A stretch of DNA of 64,000 bases from Bactericera cockerelli (lineage: Eukaryota; Arthropoda; Insecta; Hemiptera; Triozidae), in the NCBI GenBank assembly GCA_024516035.1, contig JAMCCL010000015.1:467157-531156 (forward strand), written 5' to 3'. Each line of letters begins with the position of its first letter. Positions within the stretch are counted from its first letter, which is position 1. Positions 32,471-42,968 of this stretch are shown one piece after another. The notes beneath the pieces are model-generated. The model did no database searches and was not told where the DNA came from. It saw only the letters and a list, made by a program, of their open reading frames with translations. The position numbers were made by a program, and so were the translations under genes.

Positions 32471-32699
32471 ACCAGAGTATAAAGAAAATAATGTCCACAT
32501 TTCGAAAAGTAAAGGAGGCTCTTATTAATGCTGCTTTACCAAAAAAAGCTTTTTGTTTCACTACAAAGAAATCAAACTTTACGAAATAAATGTCGATCTT
32601 TCTTTGTGTTATTATGTCGCAATTTTTAGTGGGTAGCGCAGAATCATAGAACTTTACCACTTTAATTTACAATATCTTGTATTATTTTTTTGCCTATGA

Positions 32700-32882
32700 T
32701 TCTGCCACTGGTCGCTGCTTCACATTAAAGCAGCTACTCATTTTTCCTCACGAGGTATGAGTGGACCCCGAAGATCCAAGTACAGAGCATAAAAAATCCT
32801 CCCCCGCTGGGAATCGAACCCAGGTCACCATGTGTGCAATGCCTAGCGCGCTAACTCGCTCTGCCACAGTGCCTACTTACGA
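32700..32882 (-). mobile_element. tRNA-derived SINE, family C
   Basis: Reverse strand: CACTGTGGCAGAGCGAGTTAG, ATGGTGACCTGGGTTCGATT, GGATCTTCGGGGTCCACTC and CTCGTGAGGAAAAATGAG. Confidence 0.8.
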
Positions 32883-33027
32883 AATAAATATCGTAATATG
32901 TACCAACAAATCAATATTGAAGATCGACTCATGATTAATATAATGAGGAGTAATAATAATATCGCCTCCTTAACACTGCCCGATAAGGACTAATGAGTCC
33001 CATTATTCCAGCAGTATATTCTCCCAT

Positions 33028-33092
33028 TTGGGATTTTGATTACCTATATTACAATACTTTTGTAATGTAATCAAAATCCCAAATGGGAGAAT
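33028..33092. repeat. Perfect 26-bp inverted repeat with 13-nt loop
   Basis: 33028-33053 (ATTCTCCCATTTGGGATTTT...) is the exact reverse complement of 33067-33092. It directly adjoins a family D SINE piece (33093-33180, reverse strand, B box GGTTGCGAGTTCGAAACCC). Confidence 0.93.
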
Positions 33093-33180
33093 AACTTGTC
33101 ACGTCCCGACTGGGTTTCGAACTCGCAACCTCTAGATCACCAGACCGACGCCCCGACCACTGAGCTACTGGGAATTAGCA

Positions 33181-34216
33181 GTAGACAAACAAACTGCTTC
33201 CCAAGTTGACAAACGATTGACAATCTTCTGGCCCCCCCAAATTTTCCCAACACCACCCCTGGTGCGGGCAGAGGGCAACATAATTTATTTTTTCCTAGAT
33301 TTTCAACTAATTCGAGCGGCAGAGGCAGATTTCTGCCTGCTGAGTTCCAATTTCCAAGCTGCTATATTTAGACGTGTTCGCTGTTTCGTCTTCTCTCCAC
33401 TAGTGACGTCGATACCAGCTCAGATCTTCTCTTCTTGTACGAATTTGAAAATGTGAAATTTATGAAAATTTTCGAAATTTATGAAAATTTTCTTTCCCGT
33501 ATATTTTTTTGTGTTAGAAAATCTTCTCTTACCCATCTTGTTGGTCTCAATGCATTACTTCTGATGAGCATGTCATATGAATATTATTATTAGCTACATC
33601 TGATTTTTTTTCTTCTTCCTCTTCTTCTTTCATACAGGAAAAAATCTTACAAGATGTATATTCCGACAGATGCTGGACTCGGAGTTGGAATTATTATGTG
33701 ATTACATTAGGTACTTTACATTCTATAGGATAGGTAAAGTAAAAAAACATACTTGTGCATACGTAGGTTCATAAATTTGATAATGTATACATAAGGCCAA
33801 AACTTAAAATGTATATGTCCTAACTAAAGGCCATATTTATTGCCTCTGGCAATCTCTACCACCCAACCCTTGTCAGCGGGATCTGCTTTCCAAAGCGATA
33901 AATTCACCGGCGGCGGGCGACATTGTAAGACACTCGTAGGAGTTGAAAACAGATGGAGCATTCATATCGGCGTAAAATCTAGCGAGAAAAAAAACGAGAA
34001 AAAAGTTGGACGAAAAGAAAATTTATATTTTTATATTACGGGAACGATACATGGTTTATTTTTAACTCTTTCTTTCTTACTTAATATATTGGTTGCAGTG
34101 TCGACACACGCCTGGATTATAGTGCTATTCAGGTAACTAATGTAACATAATAGTCCAGACAAGGTTCGAATAAATAAATCAAATAAAGATCAAGAACCCC
34201 TCTTTAAATCTTGTAA
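33181..34216. other. Intergenic; LINE tail remnant
   Basis: 33815-33872 (TGTCCTAACTAAAGGCC...GGCAATCTCTACCACCCAAC) matches a 50-60 bp piece also found near 31135, 37285, 42140 and 53300. In reverse it reads TGGAAGAGATTGCC, which I associate with 3' ends of arthropod LINEs. The rest is unrecognised. Confidence 0.45.
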
Positions 34217-34425
34217 GTCAGCGTCTTTAGAATAACTGTTCTCGTTATGTCACCGAAGTTATGCAACACCCAGCGAGGATAGAACTTGGTTGGGTGACAA
34301 TTCAAATAGAATTACGTAATTACAAAACCCTCGAAAAGATGGCTATTCGCGACCCAGGATTTGTGAGGTTAATTTGTGAATTTCCAGCGAATGAGGGTAA
34401 TACCCCCGTCTCGCTCGAATAACCT
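34217..34425 (+). mobile_element. 5S-derived SINE
   Basis: GTCAGCGTCTTTAGAATAAC, GTCACCGAAGTTATGCAACA (box A), ACTTGGTTGGGTGACAATTC (box C), then the body TTTCCAGCGAATGAGGGTAA and TACCCCCGTC. Confidence 0.82.
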
Positions 34426-34440
34426 AGATGTTATCTTTAA

Positions 34441-35435
34441 CCCGTGAGTACACGCACATAGGGAAAAATTCTCACACGCTCGGCAAAAACGCTAGAACTT
34501 GATCGATATTGGTCCTAACCTGTAGGGACCTGGAGTAGCTGTTGATAATATGTTTATCTAGATGTATCCACAGTCCCTTGAGCTATTTTCAATTTCTGTT
34601 GCCCGTGATGTGGCGAAAAGTTCTGATCCGTCTGAAATGTGAGATTTTTTTTCATCGCGCGTGTACTGACGTAACTTTTTTTTGTTCGAGTTTTTTTTTC
34701 TGTTACTAACTATTTAGTTTAATTTAATTAATTATTTATAATAATTAGTTCTAATAATTAATTAATATAATAATAACAATTGTTTTATATAAAGAAATAT
34801 ATTTTTTTAAAGAAAATTAGTGTGTTTATCTACCAAATTCGTGATTGTTCACTATTGTTATAATAATTATTATAATGATTTTTAACTAACAAAATATAAA
34901 CTTTTAACTAACATTAATTAAATTTCTTTGTAATAATATTAGGTAGTTAGGTACCTTCCTACACTTTTTTTGCTAGATACTGAAATAATTAGTATTCTTT
35001 GTAATCTTTCTCCACCTACTATAATGGGTACCTACCTACCTACTTACCTCCTGGTATAATCTAAGTACATTTATTTTTTTTATCGTTTCTGTTTTTAGCT
35101 TTTAGAAGTACCTAAACAAATATAATTACATAATATTCTTGATTATAAGATATACTGTGAATTGCCCTACAAACTTATGTCACTATGGCTTACGTTGAAC
35201 AAATTTTGGAAAATAAAAAAAAAAATTCAAATCAGGGGTTCGAACTGCAACCATTTGGAAAAAAAATTGCTAAAATTACTTTAAATATCTTTTAAATACA
35301 TAAGTCAACTTAATGTATCTTAAAAATATTATATAACTCTTCAAGCAGAACGAAATACAATGCAAAACCAGGTGTGAGAATTTTTTTCATCGCGCGTGTA
35401 TTGACGTTCGGATTTTTAGCGCGTGTACTCACAGG
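34441..35435. mobile_element. piggyBac-like non-autonomous element
   Basis: TTAA at 34437-34440 and 35436-35439. Ends CCCGTGAGTACACGC and GCGTGTACTCACAGG are inverted with one mismatch. Subterminal CGCGCGTGTA.TGACG repeats occur near 34660 and 35392 and TCTCACAC.. is mirrored. The interior is very AT-rich and encodes no transposase. Confidence 0.82.
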
Positions 35436-35551
35436 TTAAGCAACAAAGAAAATCTTGTAACTATCTGTTGGATTCTTAATTTTCGGTTGGATTATAATTA
35501 AATTTTAATGAAATCAAGCAGGCTCAAGTGAATGTCATTCTTCAATGTTCC

Positions 35552-36075
35552 ATATCGTCGCTTAAGAAGAGGTACCTCGTAAGTCCGATTTTTGAACTTT
35601 TCAGGAGACAGTAAAAACTGATTATAAAATTGTGGGCAGGTTTAAAAAAAATAAAAAAATCAGTTTAACCATAAACATATACCTGTTTTATCGATTGAAA
35701 TTACTATTTTTTTGATAAAACTTGTATTTTTAGGAGATATCGGACATACGAGGTACCTCTCAAGTGATTCTTGTAAATTTTTCAGAAAAGCATGTGTGCA
35801 TTTTTTATAGAGGTACCTCGTATCTCTGATTTATTTTACACAATACACATATATGACTGATTGGAGATACGAGGTCTCACCAGAAATTTTCTTCAACACA
35901 AAAATATCGATTTACGAGGTAAACTTTAATCGATTATTGTGTCATTTTTTGTATTTGAATGGTCATATAAAACCGATTTTAAGAAATTCGATATTTTTTT
36001 CCGATTCCAACGATACCAAAAACGCAATATCGAAAAATTCGGACTTACGAGGTACCTCTTCTTAAGCGACGATAT
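35552..36075. mobile_element. Fold-back element with GAGGTACCTC palindromes
   Basis: The outer 37 bp, ATATCGTCGCTTAAGAAGAG and on, is exactly mirrored at the right end. The 10-bp palindrome GAGGTACCTC occurs near 35569, 35749, 35811 and 36048, with a diverged GAGGTCTCAC near 35870. No coding capacity. Confidence 0.85.
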
Positions 36076-37007
36076 TAAGTCACATACATATAAGGTAAGT
36101 TGTTTTGAAAAAGTGATCAATTTCGGGTAAAGGAAAAAAATCAACGGTGGGAAAATCCGAGTTTCCCCCAGTACAAACTTTCGCTTCGACACTGGTTTCA
36201 AAATATAAAATCTTACGTCCACTCAGATTTCCAAGCCTCCTCTGAGCATGCTGGCAGAAGGCGGGCAAAGGGCCAGCGCCCGATTATTTCAGCCTTTCAT
36301 ATTCATAGTTCAATTATCAGGGAACATAGATTACTTGCGAAGCCCTCACTTTTTTGAGAGACTATATCTCAAAAAGAAAGATGAGTGCAGATGGAAAAAA
36401 ACTAATATTTTTATCATAGCACATTTTTCAATTATAATATGTAGGACATTATAAGATGATTTTTTTTTTTTAATAAAAATAAAAAACATTAATTTTCAAT
36501 TTTGGAAAATTTTCATACCTCATTTTTTAAATGATCTAAGCAAAAACCACTATTTTTCATTTCTATATTTTGTAAACGACACGGAATGTTTCATGGCACA
36601 TTTTTTTGTGATTTCCCTTTTATTTTCTACGAGTAAGATTTTTTCTGAAAAATACAAAGCACCTCGCTTCTCCTGAAAAAATAAAATATGTAGGTACCTA
36701 CATAATTATTATGTATGTATAATAATTTAATACAATTATGAAAGAAAACCACAAAACATAAAAAATGTTGTATTTGAAAAAGCATGATTTTTTAATTCTA
36801 CCAAAAAATCTCATTACTCGAAAACTGTTTTCAATTTTGAAAATGGGAAAACTATGTTCATGTTTTGAGAACATCAAAGAGAGAAAAAACCAAAAATGAA
36901 TGTAACCAAAAAGTAATCGTGAATAAATTCAATATGCTGCTTGATGTGACATGAAAAGTCGATTGTTTATTTGGAAAATTTGTCGTCTATCTGCTGGCAA
37001 ACCTTAC
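36076..37007. other. Intergenic, nothing recognised
   Basis: AT-rich with many A/T runs. No supported gene. Confidence 0.5.
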
Positions 37008-37165
37008 GAGCTCAGCTAGCTACCCACAGTTACCTTACCTGGATGGGGATGTAATACCAGTAGAATAATAAGAGTTGAGGCCGGCACCAATCCATTTACT
37101 TTATAGTCAGCGTTGCTTAACTTCGGTGATCAGACCGTACCTAACTGATTATGTATTCAATTTCA
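37008..37165 (-). mobile_element. 5S-derived SINE, degraded
   Basis: Reverse strand: TTGAATACATAATCAGTTAG, GATCACCGAAGTTAAGCAAC (box A), then CCATCCAGGTAAGGTAACTG body. Confidence 0.7.
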
Positions 37166-37239
37166 GAATAAAGTTATAAGAAACGATATTACTATTATGT
37201 ATTAAACAAATTCAAAAGTTTTATTTACAATAAGGTACA

Positions 37240-37350
37240 TACTACATACAAAGTTTGAATCATAAATAAAGAAGAAAATAATACCAATGTCCTAACTAAA
37301 GGGCTAGATTATTGCGTGTGGCAATCTCTTCCACCCAACCATGGGTGGTA
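37240..37350 (-). mobile_element. LINE 3' tail remnant
   Basis: In reverse: GGTTGGGTGGAAGAGATTGC then AATCTAGCCCTTTAGTTAGG and ACATTGGTATTATTTTCTTC. The same ~55 bp recurs at 33815, 42140 and 53300. Confidence 0.5.
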
Positions 37351-37639
37351 GATTAGAGCGATATATCATGGGAATAATTCTAAATAACCTTCTTAATACC
37401 TACATGCGAAACTCTGTCTTTCATTTCTTGAGAGATGATTCTTTCATTATTTTAGAATTCTCGCTGTTGTTTTAATAAAAAAAGAGAAACCCGTACGCTG
37501 AGACGGAATAATGAAATGTCACACGGGGGAGTTATGTTTTGTTAGGAACAGGGAGAGAGGCGGTTTGTTATTATGTAGATAGGTTAATCGAGTAGGAGAT
37601 TTCCACTGCCCCAGAGCCGAAGATGGGGGGGTTATTGCA

Positions 37640-37850
37640 TAGGTGGTTGAAGTGGTTCAGGCGCTAGCTTGGTTATCCAGGTGGCTGAGAGATCCGATGG
37701 ATAGAATCCTACCCAATGCATGAAATTTTCCTCGTTTATTTAAGTATGTGACCACATAATAATAAGACTCTGAGGGTTAGGTGGTAGAAAATACTCTGAA
37801 CATTAACCTCGCCTGGTTACCTTCCACTAAAGAATCTTATTATTATTTTA
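37640..37850 (+). mobile_element. SINE-like repeat, family F
   Basis: GTTGAAGTGGTTCAGGCGC, AGATCCGATGGATAGAATCC, CCCAATGCATGAAATTTTCC, GAGGGTTAGGTGGTAGAAAA and CCTTCCACTAAAGAATC. Confidence 0.75.
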
Positions 37851-37904
37851 CTTACTTCATTCATTTATTTCACTTACTTCATTCATTTTTTGTATATTCT
37901 TCCT

Positions 37905-38400
37905 TCTCCTTCTACCGGGGTTGGCAGAGAGTTCGCCATTTGGATCTATCAGCTACACTAGACAAGGCGCTTCTCCAGGGGACTCCTCCCTTGCTCACTG
38001 CTTCCATTAAATTGTTCCCCCATGTTGTTCTAGGTCTCCCTCGTGGTCTTGTGCCATCTGTCCTAGCTTGATAGGCTAGTTTTGGGAGTCTTTGGTCGGG
38101 CATCCTCATCATGTGCCCAAACCAGCGGAGTTGGGAGCTTTGAATGGTAGTCAGGAGGGGTCCAACGATGAGGGAGTTTTTAATGTTTTGGTTTATATTG
38201 CGGTCTCTTCTTGTTTTACCTTCTGTTTTCCTCAGATATTTCATCTCGGAAGCCTGCAGCCTTGCTTTGTGCTTGCTGGTTAGAGTCCATGTTTCTGCAT
38301 TATAAGTCAGAGTAGGACGGTAGACGGTTTTATATGCAGTGACTTTAGTGTGCTTTTGAAACTTCTTTTTTGTTAATAAAAACCTCTGCTCATGGAGTTA
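37905..38400 (-). pseudogene. LINE endonuclease-RT protein, C-terminal fragment
   Basis: The minus strand encodes SLIVGPLLTTIQSSQLRWFG, HMMRMPDQRLPKLAYQA, GTRPRGRPRTTWGNNL and DRSKWRTLCQ, and stops at 37912. This is the typical C terminus of craniofacial-development-protein-2-like endonuclease-reverse transcriptases of invertebrate LINEs (RWxGHxxRM, RPRTTW, RxxWR). Similar coding continues upstream to about 38385 (TYNAETWTLTSKHKARLQ). 5' truncated; no RT palm present. Confidence 0.85.
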
Positions 38401-38684
38401 TAGCACCTTGTTGCTGCAGCAACTCGTCCATTATTATTTTGATTAATTCTGATTTTATAATTTGGTCCTTAAGCAGTAGAACTTGCCTTGTTAGTATTTG
38501 AACCCCGCCACTGCCACGAGTGTCAAAACACAGCCATGGAATGCGAGAAGGCTGAGTCAGCCCTGAGGAATGTTATGGAGGCGACGGCGGGGGGGCGACT
38601 GCATTGCTATCCTGTGACGCAGAGGCGATGACAAGTGGTCGAAACACTTTAAACGTAACATTATACTTAGTTGTGAATGATAGG
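38401..38684. other. Intergenic, nothing recognised
   Basis: A local G+C-rich patch at 38570-38600 (GAGGCGACGGCGGGGGGGCG). No gene seen. Confidence 0.4.
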
Positions 38685-38790
38685 CATTGCACACATGGTG
38701 GGTTCGATCTCCAGTAGAGCAGGACTTTTTCTGCTCCGTACATCAATGTTCAGGGTCCACACATGCCTCGTGAGGAATGCGAACATACAA
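38685..38790 (+). mobile_element. tRNA-derived SINE, family C, 5' truncated
   Basis: TAGGCATTGCACACATGGTG, GGTTCGATCTCCAG, CTTTTTCTGCTCCGTAC and TGCCTCGTGAGGAATG. Confidence 0.65.
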
Positions 38791-38959
38791 TGCGAACATA
38801 CAGTGTCCTTTTACTCTAACAATGTTTTCCTATACCTATTGGTATGGTTTTAAGATAAAAGAGACAATAACCTAGAAAATAACCCGATTATGCTTTCTGA
38901 TAGAATAAAAGTATTCCTTTCACTGGACAGCCAATAGGAAATATAAATAGGAATGTCCC

Positions 38960-39075
38960 AATCTGTCCCGGTAGCTAAGGGCTCAAAGAGACGGTTCTGG
39001 TAATCCAGAGGTTGCGGGTTCAAAACCCAGCCAGGATATGACCAATAATACTCCATTTTGGGATTTTGAACACAT
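38960..39075 (+). mobile_element. tRNA-like SINE piece, family D
   Basis: CCCGGTAGCTAAGGGCTCA (A box), GAGGTTGCGGGTTCAAAACCC (B box) and CTCCATTTTGGGATTTTGA, related to the stem at 33028-33092. Confidence 0.6.
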
Positions 39076-39401
39076 AAGAATACGTCTTGGGCTTACTACT
39101 GGAAAATTTAGACTCATAAGTCCCAATCAGGCAGTATAAATAAGGCGGTGATATGTATTATTGTTTCCTGTAATCACGAAGGGATGTAGGGCCTCAGAAG
39201 AGCCAAGAATTTGTGGGTTATATTCACTGTCTAATTATTCTAATTACTGCTTACCATAAAAATTCACCATCGACTAACTCTATGATGATGAATTTATTGG
39301 AGCACCAAATAAAGCATTGTAGTTTTCAATCTGAATCATGCCAATATGGCTCCACCTTGTCTATTGCTTCCAATTCTTTTCCACAATTATCTCTCTCTCT
39401 C

Positions 39402-39432
39402 TCACACACACACATATATACACACACACACT
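39402..39432. repeat. (CA)n microsatellite
   Basis: Short CT then CA/TA dinucleotide run. Confidence 0.8.
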
Positions 39433-39924
39433 TTGCCTGGAACATACAGGTCAATATTGAGTGCATCGACGTCCATACTTTCGACGTCTAAATATAAAAA
39501 AAAAAATGTTCAAATTCCATGTTCCGAGTCATAAGCAAGTTGAGCGCCTCACCACACTTACCGGAGTGGAGTGGACCTCGGGGGAATTGCGGTGAGCGGT
39601 GCCAAAAATAATTGCACTCGGTACGATTTACTGAAACTCGAATGTTTTTTATGATTCGAAAAATTGCGTAGATTTCTACTTAGATGAGTGACATGTTTTG
39701 CTTTTTTGTTTCATTGGGTCAAAAATAAACCTATAAAATCATTTATCCGTTTTGAATCTTGGAGATAGAGTTCAAGTGTTTGTCACATCTCTGGATATTT
39801 GTCACAATTAGAAAACGAAGTTAAAACCAAAATTAAAAAAAAAAGAATTCATTATCTGTAGAATAGTAGGCTAGAAAAAGATGAAGGAGGTTAATTTGGG
39901 GTTGTTTACCAGCTAATAGTGGGT

Positions 39925-39990
39925 ATAACCCTCTTTTTGATATGACCATGTACAGTTGAAAGTGACGTAAAACCCTAATCAACAACCAAA
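39925..39990 (+). mobile_element. 5S-family SINE 3' end fragment
   Basis: TAATAGTGGGTATAACCCTC, TATGACCATGTACAGTTGAA and AGTGACGTAAAACCC match the family's 3' end. Confidence 0.6.
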
Positions 39991-40299
39991 ATCCTATTGG
40001 GCTAAGGTGGTAGAGTAAGCTCCAGACTTTCACCTCGCACGTTCACTATTTATTACATCACTAATAAAATTCTTTATATTTTTGTATGATTGTCTTGTAG
40101 TGATATTATCTAATAAAAATCTTACAATAGAAAAGATTTCCAACTACATAGATAGAAAAGTCTTCAATGGTGGCATTGCTGGTGGTAGTATTAATAGAAA
40201 CTGTGTTCAAATTCCTATACCTACTCTTAAATTGTCACAGTTGTAAATTTAGATATGAGCCATGATGTCCACCGCTTCTTCTGAAGTAACTGCCTCTAC

Positions 40300-41880
40300 T
40301 GTCTGGTGTCCGAAATACCGAATGATGGATTAATCTTTTGTTTTTCAATGTCTACCACTTTTTGTTCTTCCAAGTCTTTTGCTTCTCATTCTTTAAAAGT
40401 AAAATCATTTCATTTCAATATAAAATTATGGATTAATTTTTTTGTGAATTTGTCTTCTTGGTTTTCTTATCCTTCTCGAAATTCTTTTTCTACACATTTT
40501 TCCATAATTTTACTTCCGAGAAATTTCTAATATTAGAAATCGGAAGTATTGTGTTCGTTTTTGTAAAAAAAAATATTTTTTTTGCTCCGATTTCAATTTT
40601 TTTTCATATTTCTGGACGTTTCATAACCTCCTGAGCAAATTTGGTTTTGTGTCCGTCTGTCGGTCTGTCGGTCTGTCTGTCTGTCTGTCTGTCTGTCGGT
40701 CTGTTAAAACGATTCCTTGTAACGCGCAAATCTCGGAAACTACTCGACCGATTTTGATGAAATTTTGTACACATCTAGGAGACATTCTGTAGATGGTCCC
40801 ATTTTAAATTCATCGAATTTGTGCTAGCGGCTCTGGGTGAAAGAGACCATGCGCCTGACCACTAACTTTTTACTTAAATGCTTATATCTCGTGAACGGTA
40901 CACCCGATTTTGATGAAATTTTGTATGTATATGCATATTATTGTTTTACACAGGCTTTTTATATTTTCTTTTTAATTAATTATAATTTGACTCTGATATT
41001 TAAGAAAATCCGAAATTTTGGACAATAAAGTCAAAAAATAAGAACCACGACTTTCCGATACAGAATTTTTTGTAGAATCGAGAATGTAGAAAAAACGATT
41101 TTCTACCATATAAAACAAATTTTAAGAAAATCGGTTCAGCCTTTTCGGAGATACAAGTAATTTAGTATAAAAACTCAAAATTCGCACGTGTACACAATGT
41201 GAAACAATCACGAGGAAGTATTGTGTCCATAATTGGCAGTGTTTTTTTACTTAATTTCAATGCCAGATGATGATTTTTTTTTTTTTTTCTTGGTTAATTC
41301 TTCTATTTTCTTCAACTTATTTTCCTCCCAAGTCTTATGCTACTCATTCTCTCTTTAAGTGTATAACTACTTCATTTTAATCTCGGTTGATGGATTCATT
41401 TTTTGTCTTCTTGGTTTTTAAATGCCAAAGCATTTGAAACATTTCCTCCTAAAATACTTCTTCCTTTTCTTTTAAATTTATATGTCTTCCACTTATTATT
41501 TTTTTCTTTTTCTTACTTCTTCATTTTAACACCAAATGATGGATTGATTTTGTCTTCTCAATTTTCAAATTTATTTTTCTCCAAGTCTTTTGCTACACAT
41601 TATTTCTCGTTACTTTTACTTTACTTCAATCCCGTATTGATGGATTAATTTTTTGTCTTTTGGTTTTCAAATTCTTCTATTTTTTCATCATCCACATTTT
41701 TCTTCCTCGTTCTCTAGATTTCAAATTCTTACACTCATTAATTATCTTCCATGTCATTGGCTACACATTCGTCCTAACAGTTTATTACTTAATTTTAATA
41801 TCGAACAATGGATACATTTTTGTCTTTTAGTATTTTCAATATCTTCTATCTTTCTCCTGTCATTAAAAAAATTGACATTC
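40300..41880. repeat. Diverged ~100-170 bp T-rich tandem repeat, interrupted
   Basis: GATGGATT.ATTTTTTGTCTTCTTGG-like units recur near 40320, 40430, 41385, 41537, 41635 and 41805, with CCAAGTCTTTTGCT.C.CATT between them. A family I element (40508-41250) splits the array. Confidence 0.65.
40508..41250 (+). mobile_element. Hairpin-ended interspersed element, family I
   Basis: Near-identical to 29754-30483: same opening hairpin around TTCTAATATTAGAA, the (CTGT)n tract (about 40652-40704), GGTACACCCGATTTTGATG, and the end ATTGGCAGTGTTTTTTT. No coding capacity. Confidence 0.85.
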
Positions 41881-42204
41881 TTTTAAGACCCATGAAAACT
41901 GTTCATTTCGAACAGCAAAATATTATGACGGAGGGGTCATGCAATCTTATCCATGCATTAACAATGCCAGGCTAAATATTCAAAGTATTAAAAATTCATT
42001 TTTAATATGCTTTTGTACTTGTTTTAAATTTCAATAAGTTTTCATCAATTTCTTTACAAACTTTTTCTTTATCATCATCATTATTTCCTGGTTCTATGCC
42101 TTCACCATTATTATCATGTTGTCACACAAACATAATAATAATGATGGTTGAGTGGAAGAGATTGCCGCAAGCAATAAACCCGTCCTTTAGTTAGGACATT
42201 AGTA
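41881..42204. other. Intergenic; LINE tail remnant
   Basis: 42140-42204 carries GAGTGGAAGAGATTGCCGC and TTTAGTTAGGACATTAG (+ strand), the same LINE-tail-like piece seen reversed elsewhere. The rest is AT-rich. Confidence 0.45.
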
Positions 42205-42346
42205 GTTATCATATTTGTATTAATCACTATCGTGATATCACAACTACTCAAACTCGCTTTACTAAATCTACGCTGAAACCGGGACTTGAACCACCGACCT
42301 CCAGGTTACAAGTCCGCTGCCTTATCGATCAAGCTACTGAGGTCGG
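42205..42346 (-). mobile_element. tRNA-derived SINE, family B, best copy
   Basis: Reverse strand: CCGACCTCAGTAGCTTGATC, GATAAGGCAGCGGACTTGTA, CTGGAGGTCGGTGGTTCAAG, TCCCGGTTTCAGCGTAG and GTGATTAATACAAATATG. A 14-bp duplication TTAGGACATTAGTA flanks it (42191-42204 and 42347-42360). It is inserted at the LINE-tail remnant. Confidence 0.9.
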
Positions 42347-42569
42347 TTAGGACATTAGTATTATTTTCTTCTTTGTTATTTATTTATTTTTCCAACTATT
42401 TTATCATTGATTTACTTTTTCTGAATTTTATACTGTAAATTACTTTCATCTTCAATAATTTTCTTCTTCTCTACTTTTGCCACTTCCTTTTTATCTTTTT
42501 CGTCATTTTTTTTTCTTTTTTAGCTACTTCTCATTCTTCCTCTAGTTCTCTCTCTTCCTTAATCTTCTC

Positions 42570-42854
42570 ACCTATCCACGACAGCACGCCAGAACATCCA
42601 AAGCGCACGCGCACACCACTCGTCACCATTTTCGAAATTCGACGGCCCAAATTTTTGGCACTTCTTTATTTTTCGAATCTTCTACATGGTGACCGCGTTA
42701 TCGTGAGTTGTGTGCGAGCGTGTTTAGTTTTTCACCCGTTTGTTGCGATTCTCGAAAAAAAGATTTCGAGATTGTTTTTTTTTTTAGTTTAGCTTCTTTC
42801 CGCCGATTTTAGTTTTAATTTTAATTGAACGACTTTTGAAGTAGACGCTTCAGC
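42570..42854 (+). promoter_or_regulatory. Paramyosin promoter and 5' UTR region
   Basis: This stretch is richer in CG dinucleotides than its flanks (CACGCCAG, AAAGCGCACGCGCACACC, GACCGCGTTATCG) and runs straight into ATG 42855 in an acceptable context (CAGCATGG). The start site cannot be fixed from sequence alone. The TATA-like ATTTTTCGAAT near 42670 is weak. Confidence 0.5.
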
Positions 42855-42968
42855 ATGGCATCTGTTTCAAAAACGACCAGATCATACAAGTACTCCTCGG
42901 GAGCCGGAGGAAATGCCGACGTCAGCATTGAGTACAGCGCTGACCTCAGCTCCTTGTCCAGACTCGAG
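42855..42968 (+). CDS. Prm: Paramyosin exon 1
   Basis: 38 codons from ATG to ...SSLSRLE, phase 0, donor GAG-GTAAGC. Encodes the non-helical head and the start of the rod. Followed by a 9.66-kb intron holding the Copia element. Confidence 0.93.

Noticed and set aside
39213..39534. Short open frames around a CA repeat
   Set aside because: They depend on the microsatellite and show no conserved sequence.
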